Source: Vibrio navarrensis (GTDB taxonomy: Bacteria; Pseudomonadota; Gammaproteobacteria; Enterobacterales; Vibrionaceae). Taken from it: a stretch of 64,000 nucleotides of DNA. Location: assembly GCF_015767675.1 (NCBI RefSeq), contig NZ_CP065217.1, forward strand, positions 2,170,001 to 2,234,000, written 5' to 3'. How positions within the stretch are numbered: position 1 is the first letter of the stretch; each line of letters begins with the position of its first letter. Made by a program: the position numbers and the translations under genes. Under the pieces are notes generated by a model, which saw nothing but the letters and a program-made list of their open reading frames with translations, ran no database searches and was not told the origin of the DNA. Positions 9,087 through 18,142 of this stretch are shown piece after piece.

Positions 9087-11539
9087 TACAAGGCGTCCCT
9101 TAATGACTTCATCGGCGTATTTCTCACCATTCTGAGCACAGGCAAAGCACCCGCCAGCATGATCGCCAGCATTGCCCACGCAAGGGTTTCACCATATTCG
9201 CCGGGGTTAATTTGTAGCTCCAGCGACCAGCCAAAAGATTGCTTAATCACGATGTCAACAATCAAGGTGGCCAGCGCCATACCAAGCGGCACAGCGATAA
9301 CGGCGGAAATAAGACCAAAAACAAACAGTTGCAGTCCACCCAGCGCGATCAATTCTTTGCCCGATACGCCGAGACAGCGCAAAATCGACACGTGACGCTG
9401 ACGCGAAACCTCTCCGGCTAACGTGGCGAAGAACAGGCCGAACACCGCGATAACGAGGGTGATATTGCCTAAGGTATCGGCGATGGCAAAAGTATGGTCG
9501 AACACTCGCATTGCCTGCTTATAAATATTGTTATTATCGAGCACACGCTCTGGCGTCATGCGGAAAATCTTTTCTAAACGCCCTTTCAGCCCCTCAATAT
9601 TCACCCCTTCGTGCATGACCGCACCCAGCGCGACATTCCCATTTCCAGCAAAGGCATACAGCCAGTTACGATGGGACAACAGTACCTGATTATACGGATT
9701 GCCGTAGTCATAATAGACGCCGACCACCAACCACTTGTCCCCTAAAGGCGCCGTCAGATTGATAAAATCTCCGGGACGAATACCCATTTTCAACGCCATC
9801 GATTCGCTGATCATCACACTGCGGGTACTGTTGAGATAATACCAATAATTGGGCACACCGAGCTTGACCGTCAATGCATCAAGTTCCCCTTCCGAAGCAC
9901 CGGTACTGACCACTTGCAACTGCCCTGCGTCAGTTTGAATCTCTTTTTCCCAGCGCCACCAAACTTGGTCCACTTCTGGCTGCGCCATCAACCAACTGCT
10001 GATCCTTGCTGCCGAGTTATTGGTTGGGTAGATATAAAGATCTGCGGCAAGACGCTGGGTTAACCATTTATCGGTCGTATCTCTAAAACTGCCCACCATG
10101 GTCTCGACACCGATATTTGCCGCTAACGCTAACATGAATGCCATCATCGCCACACCGCGATAACTCATGCTGGCCGCCGTATCGGCAAAGAACCAACGCA
10201 ACCTCACCCAGCGCAACGTGTAGGAAAAGCTATTAAATACCGCCCACATCAAAAAGGGAGTAAACAAGGCAACGCTGATCAACATCAAAGCGATAATCGC
10301 AAAGCCCGATTCCTGAGTTTTAGGGGCTTGGTAAACGGCAATGGCCGCTACGCAGAATGCACACGCGGCGAGTGCCTGCCACGCAAACTCACGTCCAGCA
10401 AAACGCACCAACGAGAGTTTCGCGGACAGACGAATCGGCTGAGATTTCAACAAGCGAATCAAAGGCCAGAGACAGGAAATCAGAGCGCCGAGCGCCGCCA
10501 TCAGCAAGCCGTACAAGCTCGATTGCCAACTCCAGCCAATCGAAAGCCCGACGTTGGCATCATACAGATCGCTCAAGCTGGCAGAAACGGCCGGGATCAG
10601 CTCATTGGCTAATAGCAGTCCAAGCACGTTGCCACATAACCAAGCCACGACCACCAAAATGGTCAACTCAAGAATCAATGCTTTCGCCAGTAGCATGCCG
10701 GTGACACCCGTCTGGCGCAAAATGCCTACTAAAGGTTGGCGTTGGATAAACGAGAGCGACATCGCTTGATAGAAGATAAACAGGCCGACCAAAAACGACA
10801 GCATACCCATGGCGGTAAGATTAAGATGAAAGGCTTTGGTTAACGCGTTAAGCTCATCTCGGCTATTGCGCACCAAAGACAAGCCATTGGGCAATGATTG
10901 TTTTAACGCTTCCAGCTTCTCTGGCGGCATTTCACCACAGGCAATCACCGAGAGACCCGAACTGCGCTGAAGCATACGCAATGTGGCGATGTCAGCCACG
11001 ATCCGCGTACCATTAAGACGCTCTTCGCTCTCGATTTTCAACGGGCCAAGCAGGCTCCCATCATCCAGCGGAATAGAATCACCATTTTGCCAATGCATAT
11101 GCTTAGCAAGCGCGTTGCTGACTAAGATCGGGTAAGGTGGGTTCATCAACGCCAGCAGAGAGAGTTCTCCCATCGCATTGGGCTGCTCCAACGAGAGCAT
11201 CGCAACAGGATCGATGCCCACTAAGGTCAACCCAATTCCGTTGGCGGTGTCGATATGATGCATATCCATCGGTACACATTGCTGATAACCCGCTCGGCGC
11301 AGTTGAATGTAGAACCCTTGAGGGATCTTGTTGGCGTTATGCTTTGGCCGAATGCGATAAGGGAGCGGATTGGAAAAGAGCTTTTCACCATTTTGATAGC
11401 TCTGTTTCGCATGATGGTTGATCGCAGTAACCCCGACGAGCAGGGAAACGCCGAGCGTTAGGCCAAGCCAGACCAAAATGATTTGCAGCGGATAGCGCCG
11501 ATAATGACCGAGTAGTGCTTTAACTACGGGCCATAACAT
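9086..11539 (-). CDS. FtsX/LolC-type ABC transporter permease
   Basis: Large permease of 817 residues (COG0577/COG3127-like) with one membrane segment near the N-terminus, a periplasmic domain, a block of about six central segments, a second periplasmic domain, and a C-terminal FtsX domain with three segments (DTLGNITLVIAVFGLFFATLAGEVSRQRHVSILRCLGVS region). Duplicated FtsX modules of this kind are used for lipoprotein or lipid extraction rather than classical import. The ATG at 11539 is chosen because a strong AAGGAGGACAG precedes it. The longer frame to 11596 has no such site. The start lies 20 bp inside the upstream ATPase gene. Functionally it should pair with that ATPase. Confidence 0.85.
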   Translation of the reverse strand: MLWPVVKALLGHYRRYPLQIILVWLGLTLGVSLLVGVTAINHHAKQSYQNGEKLFSNPLPYRIRPKHNANKIPQGFYIQLRRAGYQQCVPMDMHHIDTANGIGLTLVGIDPVAMLSLEQPNAMGELSLLALMNPPYPILVSNALAKHMHWQNGDSIPLDDGSLLGPLKIESEERLNGTRIVADIATLRMLQRSSGLSVIACGEMPPEKLEALKQSLPNGLSLVRNSRDELNALTKAFHLNLTAMGMLSFLVGLFIFYQAMSLSFIQRQPLVGILRQTGVTGMLLAKALILELTILVVVAWLCGNVLGLLLANELIPAVSASLSDLYDANVGLSIGWSWQSSLYGLLMAALGALISCLWPLIRLLKSQPIRLSAKLSLVRFAGREFAWQALAACAFCVAAIAVYQAPKTQESGFAIIALMLISVALFTPFLMWAVFNSFSYTLRWVRLRWFFADTAASMSYRGVAMMAFMLALAANIGVETMVGSFRDTTDKWLTQRLAADLYIYPTNNSAARISSWLMAQPEVDQVWWRWEKEIQTDAGQLQVVSTGASEGELDALTVKLGVPNYWYYLNSTRSVMISESMALKMGIRPGDFINLTAPLGDKWLVVGVYYDYGNPYNQVLLSHRNWLYAFAGNGNVALGAVMHEGVNIEGLKGRLEKIFRMTPERVLDNNNIYKQAMRVFDHTFAIADTLGNITLVIAVFGLFFATLAGEVSRQRHVSILRCLGVSGKELIALGGLQLFVFGLISAVIAVPLGMALATLIVDIVIKQSFGWSLELQINPGEYGETLAWAMLAIMLAGALPVLRMVRNTPMKSLRDAL

Positions 11540-12191
11540 GCAGCTGTCCTCCTTGAAGTCGAATTCTTCCTTCCATATGCTGGGCGACTTTTTCACTGTG
11601 CGTGACTAAAAGCAAGGTGCAATCGAGTTGGCGAGTGAGTGAAGTCAGTAAGCGCATCACCGCTTCGGCGTTACGCTCGTCTAAACTGCCGGTCGGCTCG
11701 TCTGCAAGCAGCAACTTGGGCTCCATATACAAAGCACGTGCAATTGCAGCACGTTGCTGCTGCCCACCGGAGGCCTCTTCGGGATAGCGGCCCAGTAGCG
11801 GCATGAGATCGAGTGCAGAAAGGATTTGTCGCAACAGTCCTTTGTCTTCCGGCAAGCCTTTGAGTTGACGGCAGAAACGAATGTTATCGGCGATATTGAG
11901 TGTAGGAAGTAAATTAAACTGCTGAAAAATATGCCCAATATTGTTACGGCGGTAGGTTGTGCGCTGATATTCAGGCGCATCATGCATCGCGAAGCCAGGA
12001 AAATTGATGGCGCCGGAATCGGCAATGTCTAACCCTGCGATTAAATTGAGCAGCGTACTTTTGCCTGAGCCACTCTCACCCATTAGGGCAATTTGTTCGC
12101 CACGTTGCAACGTCAGTTCAGCCCCTTGCAATACCGGATGAAATTCTCCACCATCCACATAGCCTTTACATAGGTCTGACAGTTGTAACAT
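11520..12191 (-). CDS. ABC transporter ATP-binding protein, LolD/YbbA/MacB class
   Basis: Nucleotide-binding subunit of 223 residues. Walker A is GESGSGKST (38-46), the Q-loop is in HIFQQFNLLP, the signature is ASGGQQQRAAIARAL, Walker B with catalytic Glu is LLLADEPTGSLDE, and the switch His is in LLVTHSEK. The LDE after Walker B and the overall pattern place it with LolD/MacB-type ATPases that drive FtsX permeases. First gene of a three-gene operon. Its 3' end overlaps the permease start by 20 bp. Confidence 0.9.
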   Translation of the reverse strand: MLQLSDLCKGYVDGGEFHPVLQGAELTLQRGEQIALMGESGSGKSTLLNLIAGLDIADSGAINFPGFAMHDAPEYQRTTYRRNNIGHIFQQFNLLPTLNIADNIRFCRQLKGLPEDKGLLRQILSALDLMPLLGRYPEEASGGQQQRAAIARALYMEPKLLLADEPTGSLDERNAEAVMRLLTSLTRQLDCTLLLVTHSEKVAQHMEGRIRLQGGQLHVMARS

Positions 12192-12304
12192 TAACTTTGC
12201 CGCTTCGCTTTCAGAAATTGGAACCAGAATCTACACTAAAAAGCTGATTATCGAAAGTATTTTGATTGCTGGATCACATTAAATGAATGCAAATCAGCGC
12301 ATAT

Positions 12305-13681
12305 CTAATCTTCGATGAGATTTCGCATCCATTTACGGCTGACGATGCGATATAAAACGCCGACCCACTTGACCACTTCTTCGACCAAAAATAACAGATA
12401 CACCCACACGGGCGACACCTCAAGGTAGATAGCCGCAAACGCCGCCAAAGGGATACCAATGACCCACTGAGCGAGCAAATCCTGATAGAGACAGAATTTC
12501 ACATCGCCGCCCGCACGCAATACGCCAACAATCGCCATCATCGGCAACGATCTCAGTACCACAGCGGCGCAGAGCACCATCATGAACTGCTCTGCAAGTT
12601 GTCGAGTTTTTGGGGTTAAGGCGCTAAAGGCATTTAGAATCGACTGGTGGAATAGATACAACAGCACTGCGACCACAACCCCAATGATGACATTCATCAG
12701 TACTGTCGCCCAAGCTTGGTAATAAACGGGCTCAAAATTTTTCGCCCCCAACTGATTCCCAACCAGCACGGCGGCAGCATTGGACAGGCCAATCATCATC
12801 GCCAGTGAAATCGACTCCACTGGCGTCATCACCGACAACGCCGCAAGTCCTTGCACACCCGCTTGTCCCATAATGGCATGATAGGCAAACAGCCCGCCAG
12901 CCCAGGCTAAGAAGTTAAAGGTCGTGGGTAGCGAGAGTTTGAGAAAACGAACAATTTTTTTCCAATCAAGGATGGCGTGTATATCCGCTCGGCCAAAAGC
13001 CAACAAATGCTGCTTCGCGTAGAGGTAACCATATAACGTTGCCACTTCAATCGCCCCGCTGAGCAAAGTCGCGATTGCGGCACCTTTGATCCCCATTGCT
13101 GGCAATCCCCAATGGCCAAAAATCAATAGCCAGTTCAAAAATACGTTGGAGAGAATACCGATGCCACTAAAGAAAGTGCTGATACCAGGCTTGTGCATCG
13201 CCCTGAGCCCAACCGCCATACTCGCCACACAAGCGACACTGAGCATGGTCAACGAGGTGAGGACCAAGTACTCTCTGCCAAGTTGATTCACGAGTGGCGA
13301 ATCGGTGGTTAGCGCCATGATCTGCTGAGGAAAGAGCAGAAAAAGCAAGGCGGTTAGCAAGGCAAACGCCATCGACACCAACCAAGTCAATGCCGTACTT
13401 TGTCTAACACCGTCTTTATCCCCAGCCCCCCAATATTGCGCAGTCAGCAGAGCGCCACCAGTAGTGACGCCGACCAGCATAATAGTGGTGACAAAGGTCG
13501 CTCTGGCCGCAACACCAACCGCAGCAATCTCCGCCTCACCCAGCTGTCCTAGCATCAATACGTCCACCAAACCTCGGCTGGAAAACATCATACTTTGCAG
13601 CGCGATTGGCAATGCGATCATCAGCAGACGACGCAAAAACGCCGCGTCGGCATGCTTCGCCACCAGAGCAAGAAAGGACAT
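12305..13681 (-). CDS. MATE-family efflux transporter
   Basis: Twelve-helix multidrug and toxin extrusion protein of 458 residues, with two homologous MatE halves. The motif MFSSRGLVDVLMLGQLGEAEIAAVGVA at the start of the first half is typical of Na+/H+-coupled MATE exporters. The ATG at 13681 lies five bases after GAGG; an in-frame GTG two codons upstream is possible. It stands alone. The 113-bp gap to the ABC operon contains no clear terminator. Substrate unknown. Confidence 0.88.
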   Translation of the reverse strand: MSFLALVAKHADAAFLRRLLMIALPIALQSMMFSSRGLVDVLMLGQLGEAEIAAVGVAARATFVTTIMLVGVTTGGALLTAQYWGAGDKDGVRQSTALTWLVSMAFALLTALLFLLFPQQIMALTTDSPLVNQLGREYLVLTSLTMLSVACVASMAVGLRAMHKPGISTFFSGIGILSNVFLNWLLIFGHWGLPAMGIKGAAIATLLSGAIEVATLYGYLYAKQHLLAFGRADIHAILDWKKIVRFLKLSLPTTFNFLAWAGGLFAYHAIMGQAGVQGLAALSVMTPVESISLAMMIGLSNAAAVLVGNQLGAKNFEPVYYQAWATVLMNVIIGVVVAVLLYLFHQSILNAFSALTPKTRQLAEQFMMVLCAAVVLRSLPMMAIVGVLRAGGDVKFCLYQDLLAQWVIGIPLAAFAAIYLEVSPVWVYLLFLVEEVVKWVGVLYRIVSRKWMRNLIED

Positions 13682-13790
13682 AGACACCTCAGATACAACT
13701 TATTGAAGAAGCGGAGAAAATAGCCGATGATTATAACCAATTGGGTGAGTATTCCACCCACTTTTTCGACTTTTGTTTAGGGAGAGCGCA

Positions 13791-15242
13791 GTGCAGAAAG
13801 TACTAGTGTTGGGCGCATCAGGCTACGTTGGGTCGCAATTGGTGCCACTTCTTTTGGCGCAAGGTTATCAAGTGACGGCCGCAGCGAGACAAATCGACTA
13901 CCTTAAAGCGCGAGTTAAACCTCATCCGCACCTAAACGTTGCTTACCTTGATTTGGCGGATCAAAGCGCGACTCAAGCGCTCATTCCACAATTTGACCTG
14001 ATCTATTTTCTGGTTCATGGCATGGCTCAAGGGCACGATTTTATTGATTATGAACTCTCCCTCGCTGACCATTTTTATCAAGCCCTACAGGGAAGCCGCG
14101 TCAAACAGGTGATTTACTTAAGCGCACTTCAGCCGCAAAGTGGCAGTTCAGCCCATCTTCAAGCGCGGAAAATGACCGGCGATGTCCTGCGCAAAGCAGG
14201 GATTCCGATTATTGAACTTCGTGCTGGGGTGATTATCGGCCCGGGCTCAGCCGCCTTTGAGATCATGTGTGATTTTGTCTACCACTTGCCACTGTTGATC
14301 ACCCCAAAATGGGTTGAATCAAAAGCCAATCCGATCGCACTGGAAAACCTTAATTACTATCTGTTGCGATTGGCCGAAGAGGCCCACGCCACTCATGCAA
14401 TCTACGAAGCGGGTGGGCCAGACACACTGAGCTACCGCGAACAATTTCGCCTCATCTGCCAAGCTACAAAGCGCCCTTTTCGCCTTTTTTCGACGGCGCT
14501 TCTGACACCCAAAATGGCCTCATACTGGCTCGGGTTAATTACTTCGGTCCCTTCAAGCATTGGTAGCGCCCTTTTAGCTGGGCTGGAACATGACTATGTA
14601 GCAAACAGCGCAGAATTGGGGCAAAAGTACCCACAAGCCTTGCTCTCATACCAGCAGGCGGTTGAACAAGCAATTGAGCAAGAAGGCACCTTTGTTAGAA
14701 GCAATGTCTGGGGTTTTGAACCCGAGGCATTACAGCGCTGGCAGCCGGGTTACGGCTATTACGCGAAAAAAGCAGGCGCCAGCATTCAAACCCAAGCCTC
14801 TGCCGAGGCACTTTGGCAATGGGTGGAAAAAATAGGCAGTCGGGAACAAGGCTACTATTTTGCTACGTCACTGTGGCGAACACGTGAGTGGCTTGATGTG
14901 CTATTCGGCGGCAAAAAACCGATTCGCCGCGCCCCATCTGGGCCGGAGCTTAAAGTCGGTGATTACATCGATTCTTGGAAAGTGATCCGCTGCGAGAAAC
15001 CGCACTTTCTTTCTCTGTTCTTTGGTATGAAAGGCCCCGGGCTCGGACGGCTGGAGTTCACTATTGACGATCACGGACACTATCGCCAACTCACGGTCAC
15101 CGCTTGGTGGCATCCGCAAGGTTTTCGCGGACTGCTCTATTGGTTTGCCATGATGCCCGCCCACTTGTTTGTTTTTAACGGTATGGTCAAAGCCATCGCC
15201 AGAAAAGCACTCTCGTTTAACCGCGACAAAAAAGGCGCTTAA
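13791..15242 (+). CDS. SDR-family NAD(P)-binding protein with C-terminal DUF2867
   Basis: Protein of 483 residues. The N-terminal Rossmann domain has the atypical-SDR glycine motif VLGASGYVGSQL (about 5-16) and a YLSAL strand. The C-terminal half (about 290-480) has DUF2867 hallmarks: WxWVEKIG, GYYFATSLWRTREWLD, FGMKGPGLGRLEF, and WWHPQGFRGLLYWFAMMPAH. This resembles oxidoreductases annotated as YbjT-like. Reaction unknown. I prefer the GTG at 13791, with AGGGAGA seven bases upstream, over the TTG at 13773. Convergent with DUF2913; the terminator of that unit overlaps this gene's stop. Confidence 0.8.
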   Translation: MQKVLVLGASGYVGSQLVPLLLAQGYQVTAAARQIDYLKARVKPHPHLNVAYLDLADQSATQALIPQFDLIYFLVHGMAQGHDFIDYELSLADHFYQALQGSRVKQVIYLSALQPQSGSSAHLQARKMTGDVLRKAGIPIIELRAGVIIGPGSAAFEIMCDFVYHLPLLITPKWVESKANPIALENLNYYLLRLAEEAHATHAIYEAGGPDTLSYREQFRLICQATKRPFRLFSTALLTPKMASYWLGLITSVPSSIGSALLAGLEHDYVANSAELGQKYPQALLSYQQAVEQAIEQEGTFVRSNVWGFEPEALQRWQPGYGYYAKKAGASIQTQASAEALWQWVEKIGSREQGYYFATSLWRTREWLDVLFGGKKPIRRAPSGPELKVGDYIDSWKVIRCEKPHFLSLFFGMKGPGLGRLEFTIDDHGHYRQLTVTAWWHPQGFRGLLYWFAMMPAHLFVFNGMVKAIARKALSFNRDKKGA

Positions 15243-15253
15243 TCACAGCGCCT
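15233..15253 (-). terminator. Minus-strand terminator of bcr-DUF2913, embedded in the end of the convergent gene
   Basis: AGGCGCT/AGCGCCT stem with 7-base loop. On the minus strand it continues into seven T. The left arm lies inside the last codons of the plus-strand SDR gene. Confidence 0.75.
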
Positions 15254-15266
15254 CAGAAAATGGTGG

Positions 15267-15926
15267 TCAGCATTGAAAATTGAGCGGAATTTCCGCCAGC
15301 TGATTGCCTAAATTGGCTGGAAAAATCAGGTACTCGCCATGGTATTTCACGTTCGACTTGTAATCCGTCACCTTGTGTACCATAAATCCTGCCTCAGTGG
15401 CCTTTGCGACAAACTCGGCGTGATTGCCCCGTACAAACCAACTCATCGGTTTCACTAAGGTGTCGCCATCGAAGCAGCTTTCACACTGCTGGGCGCAAAG
15501 CGCTAATGAGTGTTGGCCTTCGGTAAAAATCTGCACTTTACCACAACCCACTAACGGCTCAGCCGTGGAAACTTCCCAGTCGGCTTGCTCCATCTGATCT
15601 AAAAACGCTTCTATCTGCTTATCGGTAATCACCGCAGGCTCTTTATCTGCACAGAAAAAAGAGGCATAAAATGCGGCGATACGCTTAAAGGTCGGCAATA
15701 GTGCGGCATCGTTGCCTTTCGAGCGACCTGCCTTTTGCCAGCGAGTCAGATCATCGACGACGCAGCGATGAAAACGCTGTGCTTTCAGCGCCTTGGTCAC
15801 CCAACGCACGAGAAAGTGGTTGTTCGCGACAGGCGCGTCAGCCAGTTTACCTGCGCGATGCTCCGCCTCTAGCTCTTGCAGCGCGGTATTAACCAGTCGT
15901 TGAATTTCCGTTGTGTAGTTCGACAT
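15267..15926 (-). CDS. DUF2913 family protein
   Basis: Cytosolic-looking protein of 219 residues (MSNYTTEIQRLVNTALQEL start), matching the DUF2913 family seen almost only in Vibrionaceae and relatives. No signal, membrane segment or catalytic motif is recognisable. A Cys-rich stretch CAQQCESCFDG near 150 could bind a metal (inference). The long in-frame extension to 16193 is the antisense-like shadow of bcr and is rejected. Its ATG shares one base with the bcr stop (TAATG), so it is translationally coupled to the efflux pump. Function unknown. Confidence 0.8.
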   Translation of the reverse strand: MSNYTTEIQRLVNTALQELEAEHRAGKLADAPVANNHFLVRWVTKALKAQRFHRCVVDDLTRWQKAGRSKGNDAALLPTFKRIAAFYASFFCADKEPAVITDKQIEAFLDQMEQADWEVSTAEPLVGCGKVQIFTEGQHSLALCAQQCESCFDGDTLVKPMSWFVRGNHAEFVAKATEAGFMVHKVTDYKSNVKYHGEYLIFPANLGNQLAEIPLNFQC

Positions 15927-17128
15927 TATGCTTTTCTTCCGAATATCCAGTAAAAGAGGGCTGACAGCAACGAGCAGGCTGACATCACCAAAATCATCGG
16001 CCACGCAACGGCAGATGGCAACGCAGCCACCAGCGCGCCAACCAGCGAACCAGTGCCAAAGCGCAAAGTACCCGCTAAAGAAGAAGCGGTTCCCGCCATC
16101 TGCGGATAACCAGAAAGCAGCAGTGCCATTGAGTTGCTGCCGATGGTGGAGAGTGTACCGATGTAAAGAACCACGAATGGTACCGTGCCCCACAAACCGA
16201 GGTCTAGTAGCCAGCTAACAAATAAACCGACTCCGGCGACTAATTGCACGCTAAGCCCCAATCGCAGCATAAAGTGCGACCCGACTTTCTTCACCATGCG
16301 ACCATTTAAACTGGTCATGATAATCATCGCGACAATGTTAAGCCCGAACAGATAACCAAATTGGTCTGGCGATACGCCATAGATGTCAATGTAAACAAAC
16401 GAACCTGCGGTCAAAAAGGCGAACATACCAGAAAAAGAGAAAGCACCAGCCAGCATCAAACCTAATGCAGTGCTGTTTCTGCACAGCTTGGCATAGTTAC
16501 GTAACGTGGTTTTAAAGCGCAGTGGTTGACGATTTTCCGCTTTCAGCGTTTCTGGAATTTGCCACCACACCAGCGCGATCACCAACACAGCAAAACCCGC
16601 CAGCACCCAGAAAATAGAGCGCCAGCCAAACCAAATCGCAAGGTGTCCACCGATCATCGGTGCGACCAAAGGCGCGATGGTGATAACCAAGGTGACAAAC
16701 GACATCGCCCGAGCGAAGTCTTCTCTATCAAACATGTCGCGCACCACGGCCTGAATGATCACCGCGGCCGCTGCTCCGGCAAAACCTTGCGCGGCACGCA
16801 CGTAGGTCAGCGAATCAATGCCGTTGGTGGTTGCACTGACAACCGCCGCTAGGCCGAAAAACAGCACGCCAAGGATCAGCACCGGACGACGACCGAAACT
16901 GTCCGAAAGTGGGCCATGAATCAGCTGCCCTAGAGCGAAGCCTGCGGTGTAGGCCGTCAGAGTCAACTGCACCGCACCGGCATCCACGCCAAGATCTTTG
17001 GCGATCGTCGGCATGGATGGCAAATACATGTCAATCGCCAACGGCGTAAGCGCACCAATCGCGCCCAGAACGACGAAAAGGAAAAAACTGATGTGTGATT
17101 GCGCAGTGGCTTGTGATTTGTCCGTCAT
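15926..17128 (-). CDS. bcr: Bcr/CflA family multidrug efflux MFS transporter
   Basis: Twelve-helix drug:H+ antiporter of 400 residues. The motif LGQLIHGPLSDSFGRRPVL is the MFS motif A between helices 2 and 3, and the first helix ends in the Bcr-type TPLAIDMYLPSMPTIAKDL. E. coli Bcr exports bicyclomycin and sulfonamides and L-cysteine. As in E. coli, bcr lies next to rsuA and radD. A DUF2913 gene follows with a one-base overlap. The upstream gap 17129-17366 holds no ORF. Confidence 0.9.
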   Translation of the reverse strand: MTDKSQATAQSHISFFLFVVLGAIGALTPLAIDMYLPSMPTIAKDLGVDAGAVQLTLTAYTAGFALGQLIHGPLSDSFGRRPVLILGVLFFGLAAVVSATTNGIDSLTYVRAAQGFAGAAAAVIIQAVVRDMFDREDFARAMSFVTLVITIAPLVAPMIGGHLAIWFGWRSIFWVLAGFAVLVIALVWWQIPETLKAENRQPLRFKTTLRNYAKLCRNSTALGLMLAGAFSFSGMFAFLTAGSFVYIDIYGVSPDQFGYLFGLNIVAMIIMTSLNGRMVKKVGSHFMLRLGLSVQLVAGVGLFVSWLLDLGLWGTVPFVVLYIGTLSTIGSNSMALLLSGYPQMAGTASSLAGTLRFGTGSLVGALVAALPSAVAWPMILVMSACSLLSALFYWIFGRKA

Positions 17129-17346
17129 TTATTCTCCCGAGAAATGGGTTGGGAATAAGCTTGACGCTGCAACGCCACTGATTAGGTTGACTCTTTATCG
17201 TCGTCAGAACAAGGCTGACACAGATTGGTAATCGAGGAACGCTAGGAATGTCGCATTACAGCCAGAAAAGGCTTGATTCTGAAAACTCCGCCCCATGAAA
17301 GAGCGGAAAAACTGCCGATATTGTGATACAGATCAAGCCTAAACAC

Positions 17347-17365
17347 TAGTTCCATTTAGGAACTA
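17347..17365 (-). terminator. Probable terminator of rsuA
   Basis: TAGTTCC-ATTTA-GGAACTA perfect 7-bp stem right after the rsuA stop. The following minus-strand run is only moderately T-rich (GTGTTTAGG). Confidence 0.45.
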
Positions 17366-17367
17366 AA

Positions 17368-18069
17368 TCATTTCCAAACTGAATCTATTTCTTCCTGAGT
17401 CAGATAACGGTACTCGCCCGGTTCGAGATTTTCATCCAGTACGATCTCCCCCACTCGCTCACGGTGCAACTGCTCGACTTTGTTGCCCAGCGCAGCAAAC
17501 ATGCGTTTTACTTGATGATATTTGCCTTCGTGAATCGTCAGCAGCAGTTCATTCTCTGCTTCATTCACGACCGTCATCTGCGCAGGTAAGGTGAGCTCCT
17601 TTTCATTGCGCAGTTGAATACCTGCCGCCAGCTTTTCCTGATAGTCGCTGCCAATCGGGTCGGCGAGCCAAACACGATACGTTTTGTCGCACTTATGCTT
17701 TGGTGACGTGATGCGATGGGACCACTTGCCATCATCGGTGATTAACACCAACCCTGTGGTATCCACGTCCAAGCGGCCAGCAAAGTGAAGCTCGTCCATC
17801 TTAATTTCGTCCAGCAGAACAAAAGCCGTATGGTTGAAGCCATCCTCGTGGGAACACACAAACCCTTCCGGTTTATACAGCATAATGTAACGCGGCCCCT
17901 GAACGGCCAGCTCGCGACCTTGCCATTCAACCACACTTTGCTCAGAGACTTTGAACGCACCGCTTTTTTGTACCTGCTCATCCACGGTCACTTCACCGCT
18001 TTTCAGGATTTTTGTCGCCTCTTTTCGTGTCGCGCCCAGCGCATCACAAAGAAATTTATCTAAACGCAT
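17368..18069 (-). CDS. rsuA: 16S rRNA pseudouridine(516) synthase RsuA
   Basis: Makes pseudouridine 516 in 16S rRNA during small-subunit maturation. The protein has 233 residues: an N-terminal S4-like RNA-binding domain (MRLDKFLCDALGATRKEATKILKSGEVTV), then the catalytic domain with GRLDVDTTGLVLIT holding the nucleophile Asp101, and a C-terminal KYHQVKRMFAALGN motif. Length equals E. coli RsuA (231). Divergent from radD over 73 bp with a TATAAT on the minus strand (18097-18102). The order bcr-rsuA-radD is conserved with enterobacteria. Confidence 0.95.
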   Translation of the reverse strand: MRLDKFLCDALGATRKEATKILKSGEVTVDEQVQKSGAFKVSEQSVVEWQGRELAVQGPRYIMLYKPEGFVCSHEDGFNHTAFVLLDEIKMDELHFAGRLDVDTTGLVLITDDGKWSHRITSPKHKCDKTYRVWLADPIGSDYQEKLAAGIQLRNEKELTLPAQMTVVNEAENELLLTIHEGKYHQVKRMFAALGNKVEQLHRERVGEIVLDENLEPGEYRYLTQEEIDSVWK

Positions 18070-18142
18070 GAATACCTCAACTGGTTAAGGTCGGGTATTA
18101 TAGCGACCCTGCAAAGAATAGTTGAGTGATTTCACCGTTTTC

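Noticed and set aside
10328..10769. Several plus-strand ORFs opposite the FtsX permease
   Set aside because: Antisense shadows of a well-supported gene, no own signals.
15927..16193. N-terminal extension of the DUF2913 frame
   Set aside because: Overlaps bcr in another frame on the same strand. The coupled ATG at 15926 explains the start.
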